From Flammeovirgaceae bacterium UBA2786 (GTDB taxonomy: Bacteria; Bacteroidota; Bacteroidia; Cytophagales; Cyclobacteriaceae), in assembly GCA_002352225.1 (NCBI GenBank), contig DEIA01000037.1, forward strand, positions 1-11,135: DNA of 11,135 bases, read 5' to 3'. The notes under the pieces are model-generated. The model worked only from the letters and a program-made list of their open reading frames with translations, was not told the DNA's origin and did not search any database. Position 1 is the stretch's first letter. Every line of letters begins with the position of its first letter. Positions 7,073 to 11,135 of the stretch are shown here, in pieces. Made by a program: the position numbers and the translations under genes.

Positions 7073-8890
7073 ATGAAACGGTATGTGTGGTATGGTGTGC
7101 TTTGTGTTTTCATTTTACCGGTTATGGCACCCGGCCAGGATACCACACACTTAAAAAAAATCGATCAGATTAAACACAGTAAAATAACCAAACAAGTAGT
7201 TGGCACTATTACCCGCACCCCCCCTGCCGATACCGTTATTACCGTAAAAAGTGAAGACTCGTTTTTACCCTACGAAGGAAAAATTATTCGTAAGATTATT
7301 GTAAACCGTATCGGGTTCGACAGAACCGTGCAGGATACTACCCGCAGGTTTCGATCGGCTGTAGCACATCTGGCCAACCGCCTGCATAATGACACCAAAG
7401 AGTGGGTAATACGCGAAAATATTTTTTTACGCGAAGGCAAACCCTTTAACCCGTACCGGGCCGCAGATAATGAGCGCTACCTGCGCGATCTGGATTTTAT
7501 TCTCGACTCCAAAATATTTGTTGCCCCTATTTCAGAAGAAAGCGACTCTATTGACCTGTTGGTAATGACACGCGATGTGTTTAGCCTGGGCATAACGTTT
7601 TCTCCTCGCGGAATTGCCGATTATCGCTTTCGGATGCAGGAAGCCAACCTGGCAGGCATGGGCCAACGCGTACAGGTTTCCGGAGTGTATAATACCGACC
7701 GCAACCCCACAACTGGTTATGAATTTCTGTATCGCAAAACGAATTTGTTCGGAAGCTTTGTTAACGCTACCGCGGGCTATTCAGAAATTAATACAGGCCG
7801 CAGTGTAGGCAACGAAAACGAAAGTGCATACTTTTTTAGATTAGACCGGCCCTTATTCCACCCGTTTGTACGGTGGGCTGGTGCGGCAGAAATAAGCCGC
7901 AACTGGTCTGCTAATACAACCCGTAAAGATGATGCCGACTTTAAAAAGTACGAATACCTGATACACGATGTATGGGCCGGATATTCGTTTGGGTTTAACA
8001 AGTTGCCGAACTCACTCACCGAAAATCGTAACCGCAGGTTTATTGCTGTGCGCGCGTTTGAAGAACGCTTTTTAAAAAACCCGGAAAACATTTCGTTCAA
8101 CGATCAACTTATTTATTCAAACCGCACCACTTTTTTGGGGCAACTCACCTTCTTTAAACAAGATTTTTACAAAACCAATTATGTGTTGGGCTTTGGCCGA
8201 ACAGAAGATGTGCCCTATGGTTATAGGCTTGCGTTTACCGGTGGCTGGGAGCGTGAACTCGGTAAAGAAAGATTTTACTCGGGCGCTGAACTTACCTTAA
8301 GTACCGTAAATAAAGACGGAACATTTTACACCTACACCCTTAAACTTGGCAACTATTGGAGCGAAGCATTAATAGAAGATGCGCAGGCACAATTTGGAAT
8401 AAGCAGGAACAGCCGGCTCTATTTTTTAGGCAAAGTGAAAATAAGACACCAGGCCGAACTCAATTTTGCATCGCAAATTAATGCTGGCCACAAAAGGTTA
8501 TTAGATATACGCGATGGAAATGGCATTCATGGTTTTAGGCCCGATAGTTTGTGGGGTGCGCAACGGCTCGTGTTCCGAACAGAAACGGTTTGGTTTACTC
8601 CCTTAAAATTAGCCGGCTTTCATTTTGCACCTGTTACACGAGTAGACCTGGCCTACCTCGCCAAAGCGAATCGTGTATTGTTTCAAAAACAAAATTTTTA
8701 TTCCGGGTTTTCTGCTGCCCTGCGCGCCCGCAACGAGAACCTCATCTTCAATACGGTTGAAGCACGTGTATACTACTACCCCAAAACAATAGAAGCATTA
8801 GAACCATTCCGGTTTGAGTTTAGAACCAACCTGCGGATTAAGTATCCAACCAATCTGATAACCGCCCCGGCAACCGTGTATGATCCCTGA
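7073..8890 (+). CDS. Omp85-superfamily (BamA/TamA-like) outer-membrane protein
   Basis: A 605-residue predicted outer-membrane barrel. It has a signal peptide (1-21, MKRYVWYGVLCVFILPVMAPG, cleavage near GQ|D). One POTRA-like domain lies at about 68-165: strand IIRKIIVNRIGF, helix region, then REGKPFNPYRAADNERYLRD and LDFILDSKIFV, the usual POTRA wording. The barrel runs from about 170 (LGITFSPRG, NLAGMGQRVQVSGVY) to about 590. The Omp85 motif normally reading (V/I)RG(F/Y) appears as IHGF at 485-488, followed by a spaced LWGAQRLVFRTETVWFTPLKL, so its arginine is His486. The final strand (PFRFEFRTNLRIKY) is followed by a ~12-residue tail, not the usual terminal aromatic. With one visible POTRA it is shorter than true BamA (~800 residues) and may be a divergent TamA-like or specialised protein. 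Its clients (outer-membrane insertion, translocation or other) are unknown. Confidence 0.75.
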   Translation: MKRYVWYGVLCVFILPVMAPGQDTTHLKKIDQIKHSKITKQVVGTITRTPPADTVITVKSEDSFLPYEGKIIRKIIVNRIGFDRTVQDTTRRFRSAVAHLANRLHNDTKEWVIRENIFLREGKPFNPYRAADNERYLRDLDFILDSKIFVAPISEESDSIDLLVMTRDVFSLGITFSPRGIADYRFRMQEANLAGMGQRVQVSGVYNTDRNPTTGYEFLYRKTNLFGSFVNATAGYSEINTGRSVGNENESAYFFRLDRPLFHPFVRWAGAAEISRNWSANTTRKDDADFKKYEYLIHDVWAGYSFGFNKLPNSLTENRNRRFIAVRAFEERFLKNPENISFNDQLIYSNRTTFLGQLTFFKQDFYKTNYVLGFGRTEDVPYGYRLAFTGGWERELGKERFYSGAELTLSTVNKDGTFYTYTLKLGNYWSEALIEDAQAQFGISRNSRLYFLGKVKIRHQAELNFASQINAGHKRLLDIRDGNGIHGFRPDSLWGAQRLVFRTETVWFTPLKLAGFHFAPVTRVDLAYLAKANRVLFQKQNFYSGFSAALRARNENLIFNTVEARVYYYPKTIEALEPFRFEFRTNLRIKYPTNLITAPATVYDP

Positions 8891-8905
8891 TGGGATAAAA
8901 TTTTT
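8883..8905 (+). terminator. Small hairpin spanning the Omp85-like stop codon
   Basis: ATCCC (8883-8887) pairs with GGGAT (8892-8896) around the loop TGAT, which contains the TGA stop codon (8888-8890). AAAATTTTT follows. The stem is only 5 bp and the T run is displaced by four A residues, so termination would be inefficient at best. The same T run provides the -33 element of the next promoter. Confidence 0.3.
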
Positions 8906-8933
8906 GCACGCTTTGTTTTTCTTCTTACTTTTG
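8903..8933 (+). promoter_or_regulatory. Bacteroidota-type promoter TTTG-N19-TAnnTTTG
   Basis: TTTG at 8903-8906 and TACTTTTG at 8926-8933 are separated by 19 bases, an exact fit to the consensus for the primary sigma factor of this phylum. The start would lie near 8939-8941, about 12 bases before the GTG at 8953. It suggests the 167-residue gene, and perhaps the following gene, can be transcribed independently of the Omp85-like gene. Confidence 0.65.
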
Positions 8934-8952
8934 TAAAACCTTCTGTCCCAGC

Positions 8953-9456
8953 GTGATTCGTAAATTTTTTCCGCTAGACAAAAACTATCTGCTTGAAGAA
9001 GCCCAGATTACATCGCGGCAACACTTGCTGGTAAGCCTTGTCGAAAAAGTAAAATCCATTTATCTGCAAAAGCATAATCCATTAGGCCTGCAAGATGCTT
9101 TTACATTACTCTTCGCCACATTTAAACTTAAAAATTCAAAACCACTCGAAGCTTTTTATCAGAATCTGGCAGCAGTGTATCGCTACAAACATGGAGAAGT
9201 TCAACTTGAATTTGTATGGGATGGCCGCGACCATATTGAAAAATACAAAGTTGAGTGGGAAACTGCTTTCGCAGAATGGACAACTCGCTTTTGTGCCCAT
9301 GAACTTTTTCTGCAGGCTGTATTGGATTTAACCGTGTTTCTGCCAGAAAACCGCCACGCTATACTTGCCGAAAACAAAATGAATCATTTCATTCTTACTC
9401 ATTTTGAAATGCGGTTGCATAAAAGTAAAGGCCTGGTAGCAATGAAAGTAGCCTGA
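8953..9456 (+). CDS. Uncharacterised 167-residue cytoplasmic protein
   Basis: I do not recognise a family. The frame starts at GTG 8953; the next Met in frame is near the middle of the last third, and a consensus promoter ends 20 bases upstream, so GTG is the best start. The protein has no signal peptide, lipobox or membrane segment, and no cysteine pair or obvious metal or nucleotide motif. It is mostly predicted helix: an N-terminal half with LLEEAQITSRQHLLVSLVEKVKSIYL, and a C-terminal half with VEWETAFAEWTTRFCAHELFLQAVLDLTVFLP. A central strand-like piece, HGEVQLEFVWDGRDHIEKY, is rich in aromatics and charges. Codon use resembles the neighbours. It lies 62 bases after the Omp85-like gene and 71 bases before the glutamate-synthase-like gene; neither neighbour gives a function. 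It is probably a lineage-restricted conserved protein, which is inference. Confidence 0.75.
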   Translation: MIRKFFPLDKNYLLEEAQITSRQHLLVSLVEKVKSIYLQKHNPLGLQDAFTLLFATFKLKNSKPLEAFYQNLAAVYRYKHGEVQLEFVWDGRDHIEKYKVEWETAFAEWTTRFCAHELFLQAVLDLTVFLPENRHAILAENKMNHFILTHFEMRLHKSKGLVAMKVA

Positions 9457-9460
9457 GAAA

Positions 9461-9479
9461 AATCAAAATCGGTTTGATT
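9461..9479 (+). terminator. Weak AT-rich hairpin after the 167-residue gene
   Basis: AATCAAA (9461-9467) and TTTGATT (9473-9479) form a 7-bp stem with a 5-base loop, four bases after the stop at 9456. The stem has only one G-C pair and no clean T run follows, so it is unlikely to stop transcription; read-through into the next gene is plausible. It could instead be a minor operator. Confidence 0.2.
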
Positions 9480-9527
9480 CCTGTTTGAGAATAGCTAATT
9501 TATCCGGTCTTTAATCCTAACCAATCT

Positions 9528-11126
9528 ATGAAGCGTACCGCATTCTACCTCTACTCTGCACTTGCTATTGCCGTTGTATTGGCACTTGCCTATTTCTGGA
9601 AAAACGCACTCTACCTTTTTATTCTGATTGGCCCCGTTATCCTGCTGGGTATTCAGGATATACTTCAACCCCGGCAATCTATTCGTATCAATTTTCCGGT
9701 GCTGGGCCGTTTACGCTATGTGTTTGAAGATCTGAGACCTAAAATTCAACAATACTTTGTAGAGAGCGACACCGATGGGGCACCCATCAACCGCAACGAA
9801 CGCTCTGTTATTTATCAACGCGCAAAAAAACAAACGGATACTATTCCATTCGGCACCCAGTTAAATGTATATGCCGAAGGTTACGAATGGATGACCCACT
9901 CTATTGTTCCTAAAGATTTTCATAAACTTGATCATAGCCCACGCATTCGTTTTGGCGGAAAAGAATGCACACAACCTTACAATATGAGTGTGCTTAACAT
10001 AAGCGCCATGAGTTTTGGATCGCTAAGTAAAAACGCAGTATTAGCATTGAATGGTGGCGCAAAAATTGGTGGCTTTGCCCATAATACAGGCGAAGGTGGC
10101 ATTAGCCCATACCACCTTAAACCCGGAGGCGATTTAATCTGGCAGATTGGAACGGGCTACTTTGGTGCCCGCGATGACAATGGAAACTTCAGCGATGAAA
10201 TATTTCAAAAAAATGTTGCTCACTCCAATGTAAAAATGGTAGAGATCAAACTATCGCAAGGCGCAAAACCCGGGCATGGCGGAATTTTACCTGCCAAGAA
10301 AAACACACCTGAGATCGCTGCCATCCGCCATGTAAAAGCCGGCACTACTGTTTTCTCACCCCCTTTTCATAGCGCATTTAGTACTCCGCTTGAGTTAGTT
10401 CAATTTGTAAAACGATTGCGCACACTTTCAAATGGCAAGCCCATAGGGTTTAAACTTTGCATCGGCCGTAAGGGCGAGTTTCTTTCTATCTGCAAAGCTA
10501 TGGTACAACTAAACACCTATCCCGATTTTATTACAATTGATGGTGGTGAAGGAGGCACGGGTGCTGCTCCGCCAGAATTTTCAAACTCGGTAGGCATGCC
10601 CATGCTGGATGCACTCGCTTTCGCGGATAATGCCTTGCGCGGTTTTGGTATTCGCAACGAAATGCGTTTGATTGCCTCCGGTAAAATTCTAACCGGCTTC
10701 CATATTCTGAGGGCCATGGCACTGGGGGCCGATACGTGTAATTGTGCCCGCGCTATGATGATGGCCTTAGGTTGTATACAAGCATTAGAGTGTCATAAAA
10801 ACACCTGCCCTACCGGTGTGGCCACCCAAGATCCTTACTTTATGAAAGGCCTGGTGGTAGAAGATAAAACCGTACGCGTGGCCAACTATCATAAAAACAC
10901 GGTAGAAGGGTTTGTTGAACTGATGGGGGCAGCCGGATTAGACAACCCCGATCAGATTAACCGCACACACGTATACAGGCGTGTGTTTATGAACTTAGTA
11001 AAAACGTACGAAGAAATTTATCCTACCCTGCCCGAAGGTTGTTTGCTAAGTGATGGAGACATTCCGTTTGATTATGATGATTACATGAAACGCGCCTCGG
11101 CCGAGAGTTTTGAGGTGGCGGTGTGA
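9528..11126 (+). CDS. Membrane-anchored FMN-binding glutamate-synthase-family protein (GltB central/FMN domain only)
   Basis: A 532-residue stand-alone version of the FMN/iron-sulfur synthase part of glutamate synthase (COG0069 type). Two hydrophobic helices occupy about residues 7-25 and 27-43, so the catalytic part is tethered to the inner membrane and probably cytoplasmic. The TIM-barrel carries MSFGSLSKNA, NTGEGGISPYH, KLSQGAKPGHGG and ITIDGGEGGTGAAP, the usual FMN/2-oxoglutarate-site motifs. The 3Fe-4S cysteines are all present: C416, C422 and C427 in GCIQALECHKNTCPTG (Cx5Cx4C). There is no N-terminal glutamine amidotransferase domain with catalytic Cys and no C-terminal GXGXG beta-helix domain, so it cannot by itself take ammonia from glutamine. 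Such proteins are widespread and often annotated as glutamate synthase, but their reaction is mostly unproven; related proteins include the N-methylglutamate synthase subunit. No gltD-like partner is visible. ATG 9528 is chosen because the membrane helices follow at once. The gene ends nine bases before the window edge. Confidence 0.88.
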   Translation: MKRTAFYLYSALAIAVVLALAYFWKNALYLFILIGPVILLGIQDILQPRQSIRINFPVLGRLRYVFEDLRPKIQQYFVESDTDGAPINRNERSVIYQRAKKQTDTIPFGTQLNVYAEGYEWMTHSIVPKDFHKLDHSPRIRFGGKECTQPYNMSVLNISAMSFGSLSKNAVLALNGGAKIGGFAHNTGEGGISPYHLKPGGDLIWQIGTGYFGARDDNGNFSDEIFQKNVAHSNVKMVEIKLSQGAKPGHGGILPAKKNTPEIAAIRHVKAGTTVFSPPFHSAFSTPLELVQFVKRLRTLSNGKPIGFKLCIGRKGEFLSICKAMVQLNTYPDFITIDGGEGGTGAAPPEFSNSVGMPMLDALAFADNALRGFGIRNEMRLIASGKILTGFHILRAMALGADTCNCARAMMMALGCIQALECHKNTCPTGVATQDPYFMKGLVVEDKTVRVANYHKNTVEGFVELMGAAGLDNPDQINRTHVYRRVFMNLVKTYEEIYPTLPEGCLLSDGDIPFDYDDYMKRASAESFEVAV

Positions 11127-11135
11127 TTAAGCTCC

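Noticed and set aside
7777..8100. 107-codon minus-strand frame inside the Omp85-like gene
   Set aside because: It is antisense to the barrel coding sequence with no promoter or homology-like pattern; it is a shadow frame.
10517..10722. Two overlapping short minus-strand frames within the glutamate-synthase-like gene
   Set aside because: They lie opposite the conserved IDGGEGGTGAAP region, whose codons fix the complementary strand; coincidental openness.
1..11126. A new multi-gene defence or mobile system
   Set aside because: No nuclease, helicase, transposase, integrase, reverse transcriptase, toxin pair or repeat array is present; the genes are metabolic and envelope genes with uniform composition.

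Overview
The window looks like chromosomal housekeeping DNA from a Bacteroidota bacterium, probably of the Cytophagales type (the phylum is well supported, the order is a guess). The signs are: an Oar-type TonB-dependent receptor with an N-terminal carboxypeptidase-regulatory-like domain; a kynurenine 3-monooxygenase; no Shine-Dalgarno sequences ahead of the genes; and several matches to the Bacteroidota promoter pattern TTTG / TAnnTTTG. I see no tRNA, rRNA, CRISPR array, insertion sequence, phage gene or attachment site.

Left part (1-3347): the last quarter of kmo (+), then a secreted Xaa-Pro aminopeptidase (+). Tail-to-tail with it, one base apart, is an MltF-like lipoprotein lytic transglycosylase (-).

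Middle part (3380-7072): a strong terminator and a 1108-residue Oar-like TonB-dependent receptor on the minus strand, followed by a 321-base AT-rich divergent intergenic region.

Right part (7073-11126, all +): an Omp85/BamA-TamA-like outer-membrane protein with one visible POTRA-like domain, an unrecognised 167-residue cytoplasmic protein with its own well-formed promoter, and a membrane-anchored, stand-alone FMN/iron-sulfur glutamate-synthase-like protein. The three genes are 62 and 71 bases apart, so partial co-transcription is possible.

Four of the seven genes encode predicted envelope or exported proteins: a periplasmic peptidase, a peptidoglycan lyase and two outer-membrane barrels. A fifth is anchored in the inner membrane. 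This is a loose theme of envelope function and peptide or nutrient turnover, not a demonstrable pathway. I do not find a convincing new multi-gene system. The points most worth a second look are the stand-alone glutamate-synthase-like enzyme, the altered VRGF-type motif in the Omp85-like protein, the possible leaderless start at 7073, and the uncharacterised 167-residue gene.
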